A stretch of 64,000 nt of DNA from Aquisphaera giovannonii. Lineage in GTDB: Bacteria; Planctomycetota; Planctomycetia; Isosphaerales; Isosphaeraceae. The notes under the pieces are model-generated. The model was not told the origin of the DNA. It made no database searches and saw only the letters and a list, made by a program, of their open reading frames with translations. Every line of letters begins with the position of its first letter. The stretch's first letter is position 1. Where the stretch lies: the NCBI RefSeq assembly GCF_008087625.1, contig NZ_CP042997.1, positions 186,001-250,000 of the forward strand. Reading direction: 5' to 3'. A program made the translations under genes and the position numbers. Positions 1 to 9,059 of this stretch are shown here, in pieces.

Positions 1-178
1 ATGCCGGGTCGGGGCCGAACCCGTCCCGCTCCAGCGCCTCGGCGTCGAGGCGCAGCTCGGATGCGTCGCCGAGCTCGCCCATGAATCGGGAGAACTCCTC
101 GATGAGCGCGGCCATCGCCGGCACATCGCCACGACACGCTTCGCGAATCTGCCAATCGGCCAAGGCCGGAGTCTCCAT
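1..178 (-). CDS. GNAT-family N-acetyltransferase, N-terminal part (cut by window edge)
   Basis: Reading the minus strand from an ATG at 178-176 gives about 59 residues and runs off the window at base 1. The sequence opens METPALADWQIREACRGDVP and continues with an IEEF helix and a DGFGPDPA stretch. This is the usual N-terminus of GNAT acetyltransferases: the beta-1 strand with IREA, alpha-1 with DVPAMAALI, then the FGPDP loop typical of spermidine/diamine-type members. The acetyl-CoA binding motif would lie outside the window, so the substrate cannot be named. It is transcribed away from the porin gene on the other side of a gap of about 430 bases. Confidence 0.6.
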   Translation of the reverse strand, partial: METPALADWQIREACRGDVPAMAALIEEFSRFMGELGDASELRLDAEALERDGFGPDPA

Positions 179-608
179 CGAGGGCGCGAATCGGCCGAAC
201 GACCGGGCTCGACGGCCCCGCATCGTCCGGGCGACCATCCATCGTAGCGAGAGCCACGCCGGGGTCGAGGCGTGAGCGGTCGCGGGGAGTCGCCCCGATG
301 CGGGGGCGGTTCCCTCTTCCTGGGCGGGTCATCGGTCCTCCCGGGTATCGATGCGATCGGATGCAGCGCCCACGGGTGTCGCGCCCGATCGTCCCGCGAC
401 GGTCGCCGCCGACGCGGGGCCGCGCCGCGTTGACAGGCCGCGGCAATTGCCTAGAATCGGCGGCTCTCCGGCGACGCCCTTCGTGCACGTCGATTCAAGC
501 AAGGGGATGATCGTCGCCGATCGAGACGATATCGCGGATTCTCGGGCCTGCGCGGCGAGGGCGCCGGAAGTCCCGGAGGAGGTCACCCTGCGCGGCTGGA
601 CCGGAAGA
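179..608. other. Intergenic region between divergent genes
   Basis: No convincing gene is seen here. The porin frame stays open back to 351, but residues before about 609 look like translated spacer, rich in Arg, Pro and Ala with no signal peptide. A strong purine-rich GGAGGAGG lies at 575-582, 26 bases ahead of the porin ATG but only 5 bases from an in-frame CTG at 588. The region must contain the promoters of both flanking genes, but no confident -35/-10 pair was found. Confidence 0.4.
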
Positions 609-2261
609 ATGGCGGCCCCGTTCCTGGCGGGGGCACTGGGGATTCTCCTCGCGGGCGTCGGCGTCGAGGTGCGCGCGCAGGAGCCCGCGCCGGCACCCCC
701 CGCGCCGACGCCCTCGCCCGACGGGGCGTCGCGGGAGGCCCAGCTCGAGGACGAGGTCCGCCAGCTCAAGGACATGGTCCGGCAGCTCTCGACGCGGGTC
801 GAGGAGCTCTCGCAGTCGATCCCCGCCCGGCCGGACGGGGCGGCAACGGGCTCGGGGGCCGAGGCTGGGCCGGGGGCGGCGTCGGGCAGGGCCGGCGCGG
901 GGGCGGGGGCGAACGCCGGCGCCGGGAGGTCCCCCTCGGCGGGGCCGTCGTCTCAGCCGGACATCTCGGCCTCCACGGGCGGCTCGGCGGCGCCTCGCAG
1001 CGTGCTCGATCCCAGGCGGACGTCGCGATTCAACATGCCCGGCATGGCGCTCGACCTGCCGGCGAAGGTCAAGTTCGGGCCCGGATTCGAGATCCAGACC
1101 GAGGACACCGAGTATCAGCTCCAGTTCCACAACCTCACGCAGATGGACGGCCGCTTCTACACCCAGGCCGAGCAGACGCCCGTGCACAGCACGTTCCTGC
1201 TCCCCCGCGAGTGGTACATCTTCTCCGGCCGGCTGGGCAAGCCGTTCGAGTACTACGTGGCGATCGCCCAGGGCATCGACAACGTCAACCTGCTCGACTC
1301 CTACCTGAACGTGAACTTCGACCCGCGGATGAACGTCAAGATCGGCCGCTACAAGACGCCGTTCACGTACGAGTTCTACGGGCTGGGCATCAACGCCATG
1401 CCCACCCCGGAGCGGTCCCTCTTCTACAACAACTTCGGCCTGAATCGCGACATCGGCCTGATGGCCTACGGCGCCCTCTACGACAAGCGGTTCGACTACG
1501 CGGTGGGCATCTTCAACGGCACGCGGAACGGGTACGTCGACAGCAACGACTTCAAGGACGTCGCGGCGCTGATCAACTTCCGGCCGTTCACGAAGCGGGA
1601 GGGCTCGGTCCTGGAGAGCCTCAACTTCGGCGGCTCGGTCAACTCCGGCCTGCAGAACAGCGTGCCCATCCCCACGATCCTGCGGACGAACGTGCCGACG
1701 ACGGGGAACACGGCGATCGGCCCCCAGTTCCTCACGTTCAACAGCAACGTCCGCGAGAATGGCCTGCGGAGCCTCTGGTCGCTGCACGCGGCCTACTACT
1801 ATCGCCAGCTCTCGCTCATCGCCGAGTGGCAGGGGGGATACCAGAGCTACGCCCCGGCCTCGGACCTGACCCGGCGGACCCGGTTGCCGGTCGACAGCTA
1901 CTACGTCACGCTCGCCTACTTCCTGACCGGCGAGACCGTCAGCGGCCGCGGCGTCCTGAAGCCCAATCGCAATTTCGACCTCCGCAAGGGGAAGTTCGGC
2001 CTGGGCGCCTTCGAGCTCGTCACCCGGTACAACTACCTCGGCATCGGCGACCAGGTCTTCACCGCCGGGCTGGCCGACCCCAACCTCTGGACCAACCACC
2101 TCTACACGGTGGACGTCGGCGTGAACTGGTACTGGTCCCAGTTCGTCAAGGTGTACCTTGGCTGGCAACGGGCTGAGTTTGGCAGCCCCGTGGTCTACGC
2201 TCCGGACCGCTTCCAGCGCACCAGCGACCAGCTCTGGATGCGGTTCCAGGTCTACTTCTGA
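609..2261 (+). CDS. OprP/OprO-type phosphate-selective porin
   Basis: Outer-membrane beta-barrel protein of about 550 residues. From the ATG at 609 there is a hydrophobic signal segment (AAPFLAGALGILLAGVGVEV) ending near RAQ. A short coiled coil follows (EAQLEDEVRQLKDMVRQL), then an Ala/Gly-rich linker and a barrel rich in aromatic, alternating strands. The barrel shows KIGRYKTPFTYEF, the early strand-turn signature of the porin O/P family, and ends in FQVYF with a terminal Phe, as expected for Bam recognition. The coiled coil resembles the trimerisation or wall-contact segments of planctomycete porins. Starts at 507 or a CTG at 588 (next to GGAGGAGG, giving a better charged n-region) are possible. 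The substrate is uncertain: phosphate is the family name only. Confidence 0.8.
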   Translation: MAAPFLAGALGILLAGVGVEVRAQEPAPAPPAPTPSPDGASREAQLEDEVRQLKDMVRQLSTRVEELSQSIPARPDGAATGSGAEAGPGAASGRAGAGAGANAGAGRSPSAGPSSQPDISASTGGSAAPRSVLDPRRTSRFNMPGMALDLPAKVKFGPGFEIQTEDTEYQLQFHNLTQMDGRFYTQAEQTPVHSTFLLPREWYIFSGRLGKPFEYYVAIAQGIDNVNLLDSYLNVNFDPRMNVKIGRYKTPFTYEFYGLGINAMPTPERSLFYNNFGLNRDIGLMAYGALYDKRFDYAVGIFNGTRNGYVDSNDFKDVAALINFRPFTKREGSVLESLNFGGSVNSGLQNSVPIPTILRTNVPTTGNTAIGPQFLTFNSNVRENGLRSLWSLHAAYYYRQLSLIAEWQGGYQSYAPASDLTRRTRLPVDSYYVTLAYFLTGETVSGRGVLKPNRNFDLRKGKFGLGAFELVTRYNYLGIGDQVFTAGLADPNLWTNHLYTVDVGVNWYWSQFVKVYLGWQRAEFGSPVVYAPDRFQRTSDQLWMRFQVYF

Positions 2262-2480
2262 GGCGACGACGGCCGTATCGCATCGATGACGTCCAGAGAT
2301 CAAAAAACTCAGCCGTCGTCGAATTTTATAAACATCCAAGGCACCATCCTTGTCACGCCAGAGGTGGCCGTCTACTTTACATCCTCCGCATTTCGCGGTC
2401 TCGGTGCGGAAGCGGATCTCGAGGTCGAGCCTCCCGCCTCCATTATTCAGACATCGTCCGCGTCGAGGTCCAGGAGAATC

Positions 2481-3110
2481 ATGATGCGACAGGAGATACG
2501 TGCGGGCGTGTGGGTCGCGGGTGTCGCCATGCTGGGGGCCATGCTGGGCAGCGGCGCGGCGGAGGCGGCCGGCATCAAGATCTCGCCGCTGCCGATCAAG
2601 CAGGTGGGCGACCCGATGTACGAGCTGCGCTTCGAGCTCTTCGCCAAGCCGGAGACACAGCTCTGGCCCAAATTCTACAATGGGAACGCGATGGCGGATT
2701 ACGTCGAGCTCTTCGACGTGCCCAACGTGCGGGACACGTCCACGTACAGCACGCCCGGAGGGACGCCGAGCGGGCCGTGGGCCGTGTCGATCACGAACAA
2801 CCCGGATCCGGCGACATCCGACGTGAAATTCAACTATGCCGGGGATCCGTTCGTGAATTCGAGCTCGACGGACGACGCGTACCTGGGCCTGTTCAAGCTC
2901 ATCACGGTGGAGATCCCGGCCCTGCCGCCGAATTATACCACCACGATCATCTGGGAAGCCCGGGTCCATGACCTGGATGGCAACGTGGTGTTCGACAGCG
3001 GCACCGTCACGTTGAGCATGATCCCCGAGCCGGCGTCGGTCGTGCTCCTCGGACTGGCCGCCGCGGGCCTGCCGGGGCTCCTCTACCTGCGACGCCGCCG
3101 CGCCGCCTGA
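2481..3110 (+). CDS. PEP-CTERM sorting domain protein
   Basis: About 209 residues, exported and probably anchored by exosortase. The ATG at 2481 is chosen because AGGAGA lies just upstream and the protein then opens with a signal peptide (MMRQEIRAGVWVAGVAMLGA, cleavage near EAAG). The C-terminus carries the classical tripartite signal: PEP in IPEPASVVLLG, a transmembrane stretch (LLGLAAAGLPGLLYL) and an RRRRAA tail. The middle has a beta-sandwich look with no catalytic motif. A cognate exosortase and EpsI protein are encoded at 40.9-42.6 kb. The physiological role is unknown; surface or exopolysaccharide-associated proteins are the norm for this class. Confidence 0.8.
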   Translation: MMRQEIRAGVWVAGVAMLGAMLGSGAAEAAGIKISPLPIKQVGDPMYELRFELFAKPETQLWPKFYNGNAMADYVELFDVPNVRDTSTYSTPGGTPSGPWAVSITNNPDPATSDVKFNYAGDPFVNSSSTDDAYLGLFKLITVEIPALPPNYTTTIIWEARVHDLDGNVVFDSGTVTLSMIPEPASVVLLGLAAAGLPGLLYLRRRRAA

Positions 3111-3174
3111 GCTCGAAATCAGGGCGGGGCCGGGCCCCGAACCCGACGCCGCCCTGTCCCTCTCTTCCGCCCGT

Positions 3175-4968
3175 TCATTCGCCGAGGGCGGCGTAACGCA
3201 CCAGCCGGAACCGTGCGCCCTGGGCGTCGCGGATCCGGGCGGCGAGGGCTTCATGGAGCCCGGGCGTCCAGGCGCCCCACGCCTCGAAGAAGGCGGCCGC
3301 GGCGTCTCGGTCCCCCTCATACTGGACGGCGAGGACCTCGCGGAGCAAGGCCGTGACGGTCGCCTCGTAGCGGGCATAGTCGATCGAGAGACGGGCGGTC
3401 ACCGGGTCGGCGGCGATCAGCTTACGGTCCAGGAAGTAGTTGAACTGGGCGAGCTGCATCGTCTGGTACGGCTGGTCCTTGCGGGGCTTCACGTTCTGGA
3501 GCGTGCGGCGGATGCCGCCGGCCTGCACGGCGCGGAGGAGGCCCGCATCGATCGCCCCGGATTTCGCCATCCGGTGGAGCGTGAACAGGGAGACGAGGTC
3601 CGCCTTCATCTCCTCCAGGGCGTCGGCCTGGTCCCCGAGCGCCGCGTCGAGCGGGCGGCCTGCCTTGTCGCGATCCACGCCCAGGTAATGGCCGACCTCG
3701 TGCCAGAGGGTCCGCCGGAAGTTGCCCGCCGGCGCGAGGTCCGCGGCAAAGGGGGCGGCGACGGCGGCCTTCCAGATCCGCAGGTCGGCGGCGAACAGCT
3801 CGGAGTTCTCCATCACGTTGCGGCGGAGCAGGATCGTCCGGCCGTACTTCCGGGAGTGCGTCGGGTCGTTGGGCAGGATCGTGGCCGTGTTCGTGCCCCG
3901 CGCCTGGCCGAAGTCCGCGATGACGTCGTAGATGCCCACGGAGATCTCCTCGCGGACCCGCTTGTGATGGTCGTACGGCAGCGCGTCCTCCACGGCCTGG
4001 AGGCCGCCGAGGTCCTTGCGCAGGGCCTCGGTCGCGCCCGCGTCCTTCAGGAGCAGGCTGAAGCTGGGGAAGGCCTTCACGCCGAGGAGGGCATCGTCAT
4101 AGGTTTCATAAGCACCGATCTGCGCGTTCAGCCGGCCGAATCGACCCGTGACCCACGAGGCGTCTCCGCTTTCGTAGTCGTTGGACAGGAGGTCCCGCGC
4201 CCGGTTGCGGAGGTAGGCGGCGAACTCCGGGTCGGACTCCTCGACGCGGCCGGCGGCGTCCAGCAGGTGCCCGAAGACCTGCCGCAACTCCGGCCCGTAC
4301 GCCACGGCGTAGGGCGCCGCGTAGAAGGCCTTCGGGTCGGGGTTTTTCCGGAGGCCTTGAAGGCGGGCCTTGAGGTCCCGGTGGAGCGTCCCGAGCGCGC
4401 CGTCCTCCAGCGTCTGGAGGTCCCGTTCGAGGTTCTCGCGCGACGCCCGGCGGACGACCGACCGCTCGGCGAGGATCTCCGCCCGCCGACCCGGGTGGTC
4501 ACTGAGGAAGGCCTTGACCTCCTCGGCCATCGCGTCCGCCGGGTAGACGTTCCGCCCGGGGACCTGGGCATCGACGGGGAGGAACGCCTCGCGGCTGTTC
4601 GTCAGCGTCGAGGCGATCGGCCCCTGGAAGAGGCGGTACAGGTCCAGCAGGTCCTTCGTCCGCTTCGGACTCTTGAGTGTCCGGTCGAGCCAGACAAGCC
4701 GCCGATGGGTCTCCAGGGCCTGGTGATGCCGGGCGTCCTCATACAGCCGCTGCATGACTTCCCCGGCGCGGAGCAGCGACGCCACGGCCGCCTCGTCGCC
4801 GTCCCCGAGGCCGGACAGGTCGGGAGCCAGCCGGATCTCCTGGGTTTTGCCGAGGATCTCCGCCACCTTCGACTCCGGCCAGTACCCCGACGGCAAGGGG
4901 CCCGGCTCGTCGGCCGCGGCGAGACCAGATGCGGACAGTCCCAGGACGAAGGCGAAGGCATATCTCAT
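3175..4968 (-). CDS. Secreted zinc metallopeptidase, dipeptidyl-peptidase III (M49)-like
   Basis: About 597 residues. The ATG at 4968-4966 gives a clean signal peptide (MRYAFAFVLGLSASGLAAAD); the frame stays open further upstream but without one. The zinc site is in LWHEVGHYLGVDRD (two His and the catalytic Glu), followed about 35 residues later by EEMKADLVSLF, which supplies the third ligand Glu in the E-E-x-K/R-A-D/E arrangement of M49 enzymes. Classical M49 peptidases have HExxxH, whereas this protein has HExxH, as in a related family commonly labelled dipeptidyl-peptidase 3 family in planctomycetes. Expected location is periplasmic. The substrate is unknown. Confidence 0.6.
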   Translation of the reverse strand: MRYAFAFVLGLSASGLAAADEPGPLPSGYWPESKVAEILGKTQEIRLAPDLSGLGDGDEAAVASLLRAGEVMQRLYEDARHHQALETHRRLVWLDRTLKSPKRTKDLLDLYRLFQGPIASTLTNSREAFLPVDAQVPGRNVYPADAMAEEVKAFLSDHPGRRAEILAERSVVRRASRENLERDLQTLEDGALGTLHRDLKARLQGLRKNPDPKAFYAAPYAVAYGPELRQVFGHLLDAAGRVEESDPEFAAYLRNRARDLLSNDYESGDASWVTGRFGRLNAQIGAYETYDDALLGVKAFPSFSLLLKDAGATEALRKDLGGLQAVEDALPYDHHKRVREEISVGIYDVIADFGQARGTNTATILPNDPTHSRKYGRTILLRRNVMENSELFAADLRIWKAAVAAPFAADLAPAGNFRRTLWHEVGHYLGVDRDKAGRPLDAALGDQADALEEMKADLVSLFTLHRMAKSGAIDAGLLRAVQAGGIRRTLQNVKPRKDQPYQTMQLAQFNYFLDRKLIAADPVTARLSIDYARYEATVTALLREVLAVQYEGDRDAAAAFFEAWGAWTPGLHEALAARIRDAQGARFRLVRYAALGE

Positions 4969-5179
4969 GGCTGCAACGTCCGCTCGCGATGAGGAGGATC
5001 TTCCGGCCGGTCGATCCGTCACGCCGGCACCGAGCCGCCCATTGGAGTCGAACGGCCGGGCCGGCTCAAGCAGGGAGTCGCGCACGCCCGGCCGCCCGTC
5101 CGTGCGGATCGCCAGGAGACCGCGCACGGAGGAGGCTCTACGGGCCTCGGCCCTCGTTCGCCACGCGATCGAGATAGGC

Positions 5180-5965
5180 TCACTCCAGCCGGCCCAGCCC
5201 TCGGCTGCGGCTGCGCTCGAACATCCGGGCGAAGAAGAGGATCGACAGGGCGAGGTACAGGGCGTTCAGCCCGAAGCTGATGGCGAGGTCGGCCATCGGC
5301 ATGGGTTCGCCGCGGAGGACCTTGCGCATGCCCTCGAAGATGTAGGTCATCGGCAGCGCGTACGAGACCGGCCGCACCCAGGTCGGCAGCATATCCACCG
5401 GGTAATACACGGCGCTGAAGGGGGCCAGGGCGAAGCCGGCCATCCAGGCGATGCTCTGCACGCGGCGGCCGTAGTAGATGATCACGGCCGAGGCCGCGAA
5501 GCCCATGAACCAGCCCGAGACCAAAAGCGAGGACAGGAACGGCAGCATCAGCCAGCCGACGTCGAAGATGCTCAGCCGGTAGAGCACCCACACGGCCCCC
5601 GCCCCGACCGCCAGCGTGATCAGGTTCTTGATCAGCCCCAGGACCACCAGCGCCACCGACCACTCCCAGACGGTCAGCGGCGTGGCGAAGAGGTTGACCA
5701 TGTTCTGATTCAAGAGCTCCTCCAGGATGTTCACCGAGATCTCGTAATTCGCCCGCCAGACGACCTGCCAGAAGACCACGCCGGTCAGCAGCATGAGCGC
5801 CAGGTGCGGCACGTCCGGCCCGGCCGACTCCGCCCAGCGGCTGGTCAGCCCCCAGAGCACCAGGTCCAGCACCGGCCAGTAGATCGACTCCGACCACCGC
5901 TCCAGGGTCCGGGGCATCAGGTACAGGTGCCGCATGATGACGGCCACGATCCGCTGCAGGCTCAT
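5180..5965 (-). CDS. ABC-2 type exporter permease
   Basis: About 261 residues with six hydrophobic segments and no signal peptide, typical of ABC-2 membrane subunits. The start MSLQRIVAVIMRHLYLMPRT at 5965 is chosen because upstream residues are translated repeat sequence. Conserved features include the N-terminal amphipathic RHLYLMPRTLERW and a central NQNMVNLFATPLTVWEW. It lies downstream of the ATP-binding gene on the same strand, separated by a 206-base inverted-repeat element (5997-6202), and the two should form one exporter. Cargo is not evident; a drug, polysaccharide or Na+ exporter are all possible. Confidence 0.8.
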   Translation of the reverse strand: MSLQRIVAVIMRHLYLMPRTLERWSESIYWPVLDLVLWGLTSRWAESAGPDVPHLALMLLTGVVFWQVVWRANYEISVNILEELLNQNMVNLFATPLTVWEWSVALVVLGLIKNLITLAVGAGAVWVLYRLSIFDVGWLMLPFLSSLLVSGWFMGFAASAVIIYYGRRVQSIAWMAGFALAPFSAVYYPVDMLPTWVRPVSYALPMTYIFEGMRKVLRGEPMPMADLAISFGLNALYLALSILFFARMFERSRSRGLGRLE

Positions 5966-5996
5966 CGATCGGTCCCCGGCCCGGGATTCGGACGGA

Positions 5997-6202
5997 CTAA
6001 CCACAGAGGCACAGAGGGCACAGAGAAGAGGGGAAGAGACGATTCGAGGAGAGGGGGCAAACCACGAAGACTCGTTCTGATACATATAAAATATTGCAAC
6101 ATTGTATAGCCTTGCTTGATTTAATTTGGGTCATGCATTGGATTATTGGGTTTCTGTTTTCTCTTCCCCTCTTCTCTGTGTCCTCTGTGCCTCTGTGGTT
6201 AG
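5997..6202. repeat. 206-bp element with 43-bp terminal inverted repeats (family A)
   Basis: Bases 5997-6039 and 6160-6202 are inverted copies of each other over 43 bases with one mismatch. Each reads CTAACCACAGAGGCACAGAG and then continues in the same purine-rich style. The interior of about 120 bases is markedly A+T rich, unlike the surrounding DNA, and carries no gene. Single copies of the same repeat lie at about 49100-49136 and 55634-55670, each directly after a stop codon. The 3' end of the ABC ATPase gene reads through the right arm. This looks like a non-autonomous mobile or REP-type element. Confidence 0.75.
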
Positions 6203-7177
6203 TCGATCCGTCCCTGACCGGCGGGCGATCTTGAGGAAGTAGTCCTCCAGCGTGGGCTTGTCCAGGTGGATCTCCGAGTACGAGGCGTCGCGGCGGGCGA
6301 GGGCGGCGAGGAAGGGGGCGACGCGCGGCTCGTCCATCTCGATCTCGACCTCGTCCGGGGCGTCGGCGTGCGGCTCGATCGGGCGGGCGGAGAGGCCGCC
6401 GGCGCGGGCCTCTTCCCGGATGATCGCCGCGGACGCGGCGTCGGCGGCGCGGAGGCGGACCTTCGTGGCGGCGGCGGAGGCGGCCAGCTCGGCCGGCGGG
6501 CCGATCGCCGCGAGCCTGCCCCGGTCCAGGAACAGCACCCGGTCGCAGATCATCGCCACCTCGTCCATGTCGTGCGAGGTGTACAGCAGCGACACCCCCT
6601 CGCGGTCGCGACGCTCCGTGACGAAGGTGCGGACCTCGTGCGCGATGTCCGGGTCCAGCGAGGCGGTCGGCTCGTCCAGCAGCACGACGCGGGGCCTCGC
6701 CAGGAAGGCCTTGGCCAGCATCACGCGCGTCGTCTGCCCGGCGGAGAGCCCCGTCATGATCCGGTCGCGGAGCTCCCAGACGCCGAACCGCGTCAGCAGC
6801 TCCCGGCTCCTGGCCGCCCGGTCCGCGCGGCCCATGTCGGAGAGCCGTCCGAAGACGTCGAGGTTCTCCAGGATGGTCAGGTGGGTGGGGAGCTTCGCAT
6901 AGGCGCTCGCGTAGCCCACCCGGGACAGGATGAAGTCCCGATGCCCCCGCAGCGACCGGCCGAAGTAGGCGATCTCGCCGCTCGTGGGGGTGAGCGTGGA
7001 GAGGAGCATCTGGATGGTCGTGGTCTTCCCCGCGCCGTTGGGCCCGAGCAGGCCGAGGGCCTCCCCCTGGCGGAGGTCGAACGAGAGCCCGTCCACGGCC
7101 TTCATCGGCGGCCGGCCGCCGTAGACCTTGGTCAGGTCGGAGACCTCCAGGACCGCCGGCCCGCTCCGCTCGTGCAT
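6143..7177 (-). CDS. ABC transporter ATP-binding protein
   Basis: About 344 residues. It powers the adjacent ABC-2 permease. The Walker A motif is GPNGAGKTT near residue 50, the signature is LSAGQTTRVMLAKAF, Walker B is RVVLLDEPTASLDPD and the H-loop is YTSHDMDEV. The order and spacing are those of export-type NatA/DrrA-like ATPases. ATG at 7177 is preferred over a GTG at 7189 because AGGAG lies about 12 bases upstream of it. After the last conserved helix the final 18 or so residues (LTTEAQRTQRRGEEKTETQ) are encoded by the dispersed family A repeat, so the native C-terminus probably ended near TDR and was extended by the repeat. Confidence 0.85.
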   Translation of the reverse strand: MHERSGPAVLEVSDLTKVYGGRPPMKAVDGLSFDLRQGEALGLLGPNGAGKTTTIQMLLSTLTPTSGEIAYFGRSLRGHRDFILSRVGYASAYAKLPTHLTILENLDVFGRLSDMGRADRAARSRELLTRFGVWELRDRIMTGLSAGQTTRVMLAKAFLARPRVVLLDEPTASLDPDIAHEVRTFVTERRDREGVSLLYTSHDMDEVAMICDRVLFLDRGRLAAIGPPAELAASAAATKVRLRAADAASAAIIREEARAGGLSARPIEPHADAPDEVEIEMDEPRVAPFLAALARRDASYSEIHLDKPTLEDYFLKIARRSGTDRLTTEAQRTQRRGEEKTETQ

Positions 7178-7394
7178 GGCTCGCCCCACTCCTGCGCGCA
7201 GGCCGCTCCCCCGCCCCGGCGATCGGCCCCGGGGCCCGTCCAGACACGCGACGATCGTGCCGGGTTCGCGGGGATTCGTGACGGGGCGGAAGGCCTCGCG
7301 GCCGCCCGGGATCGCACGCGAGGTGGATCGGGGCGGCCGCCAGGTCGGGTGTCGCGGCGATCCGGAGCCGTCCGCGACGGCCCGGCCCGTCGCC

Positions 7395-9059
7395 TCAGGC
7401 GTTGGACTTCGGGGTCGTCGTCGGCGGGACGAAATTGCTCCCGACGGGGATGGCGTTGAACTGGTCGGCGCCCAGGGCGGCGATCTGGCCCCCGGGGAGC
7501 TTGAGGGCGGCGTAGGCCTCCGCCGAGACCCAGTGGCGCTGGCCCCCGGCGAACTGGTCGATCTCGCCGGTCGCCTTGTTCGAGATGAAGATCCCCTCGG
7601 GGTAGTAGGGGTCGCCCTTGGTGATGCTGTTGTACTGGCTCGCCGAGACCGAGATCCACTGCGACGAGTTCAGGCCCATGACGAGGGCCACCGGCGAGCT
7701 GATCACGCGGTTGACGCCGCCGCTGTACAGGGAGACCTCGCCGTTCGTCTGGTTCTGGAGGTACGTCCCGTCCGGGAAATAGTCCTTGCCCCGGGGGATG
7801 GCGTTGAACTGGTCGGCGCTGATGACCGTGTACTGGGACGGCGCGAGGTTCATCTTGGCGGCCACCTGGGCCGAGATCCAGTGCCGCTGCCCCGCGGCAT
7901 AGATGTCGACCTCGTTCGTCTGCGCGTTCTGGACGAGCATGCCCTCGGGGAAGTAGTCCGACGACTTGGCGACCTTGTTGTACTGGGCCGACGTGAGCGT
8001 CACCGTGTTGGACGCGTTGAGGCCCAGCTTGTTCACCACGGGCGTCGAGACCACGTGGAAGGCGCCGGCGGCGTACCGGGAGATCTCGTTCGTGTCCGCG
8101 TTCCGGAGGTACATGCCGTCGGGGAAGTAGTCGTTCCCCATCGGGATCCGGTCGAAGTCCGCCGCCTTGACGGTCGTGAGCTGGCCCGGCTGGATGCCCA
8201 TCGCCTGCTGCACGGGCGTCGAGATCAGGTGCCCCTGCCCGCCGCTGTACTCGCTGATCACGCCGCTCTGGTCGTTCACGATCAGCGTCCCGTCCGCGAA
8301 GGTGGGGGCGGGCGGCGTGGGCGGGGAAGTCGTGGTCGTCGTGGAGCCGGCGTTGCTCGCGGAGCCGGCGTTGCTCGTCGTGCTACCCGTGGTCGTGGAG
8401 CCGGCGTTGCCCGCCGTGCTGCCCGTGGTCGTGGAGCCGCTGTTGCTCGTGGTGCCACCCGTGGTCGTGGAGCCGGCGTTGCTGGCGGAGCCGGCGTTGC
8501 CCGTGGTGCTGCCCGCGGTCGTGGTCGTCCCGGCGGCGGCCGAGCCCGGGGACGCGTTGGACGAGCTCGAGCCCGGGGTCGTCGAGGAGGGGTTGGAGGA
8601 CGCGACGTTGGCCGGCCAGGTCTGGGTGTTGGAGGAGCCCGCACTGGGGTTGCTGGCGGCGGCCTGCCCGCCCGTCGTGGTGAGGGCCGCGGCCGTCTTG
8701 GTCCCGGTGGTCGAGGCGCCGCCGGAGCTGGTGGCCGGGACGTAGCTCACGCTCGGGGTGCTCGTGCTCGAGCTCGTGCTCCCGGCGACGTTGGTGGAGA
8801 CGTTGATGTTGGGCGTGACGTTGATGACCGGCATCTGGGCGGCGCGGCGGGCGGCCAGGAGCTGGGCCCGGGTGAGGTGGACCCTCACCTTCGGCTGCCT
8901 CATGACCCGGACATGGGCCTGGGCGGCGCGGAGGCGGGCGGCGGCCGCGGACATGAGGACGCGCCCCTCCAGGTCCTCGATGGTGGTCTGGAACGTCACC
9001 TTGCGGCGGGCGGTCTTCTGGGAGGAAGCGGAATGTGAGGCGGCGAAATCGTGCGACAT
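7395..9059 (-). CDS. Large surface protein with LExRxL motif and five tandem repeat modules
   Basis: About 554 residues. The ATG at 9059-9057 precedes a polar N-terminus and the motif IEDLEGRVLMSAAAARL, a variant of the LExRxLLS element at the N-terminus of many planctomycete secreted proteins. Next is a long low-complexity Ser/Thr/Gly/Asn/Ala linker (coded at 8330-8730) built from degenerate GSTTTGS-type units. The C-terminal half has about five modules of roughly 65 residues. Each contains a DYFPDGxYLxNxxTxEIxxY core, an RHWISxxVxxxMxL element and a QFNAIPxGxDYF link. No enzyme motif is seen; a structural, binding or adhesive role is inferred. Confidence 0.7.
   Translation of the reverse strand: MSHDFAASHSASSQKTARRKVTFQTTIEDLEGRVLMSAAAARLRAAQAHVRVMRQPKVRVHLTRAQLLAARRAAQMPVINVTPNINVSTNVAGSTSSSTSTPSVSYVPATSSGGASTTGTKTAAALTTTGGQAAASNPSAGSSNTQTWPANVASSNPSSTTPGSSSSNASPGSAAAGTTTTAGSTTGNAGSASNAGSTTTGGTTSNSGSTTTGSTAGNAGSTTTGSTTSNAGSASNAGSTTTTTSPPTPPAPTFADGTLIVNDQSGVISEYSGGQGHLISTPVQQAMGIQPGQLTTVKAADFDRIPMGNDYFPDGMYLRNADTNEISRYAAGAFHVVSTPVVNKLGLNASNTVTLTSAQYNKVAKSSDYFPEGMLVQNAQTNEVDIYAAGQRHWISAQVAAKMNLAPSQYTVISADQFNAIPRGKDYFPDGTYLQNQTNGEVSLYSGGVNRVISSPVALVMGLNSSQWISVSASQYNSITKGDPYYPEGIFISNKATGEIDQFAGGQRHWVSAEAYAALKLPGGQIAALGADQFNAIPVGSNFVPPTTTPKSNA

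Noticed and set aside
495-3377. 960-codon minus-strand frame over the porin and PEP-CTERM genes
   Set aside because: Composition is Arg/Val/Gly/His-rich shadow sequence, with no start signal and two well-supported genes on the other strand.
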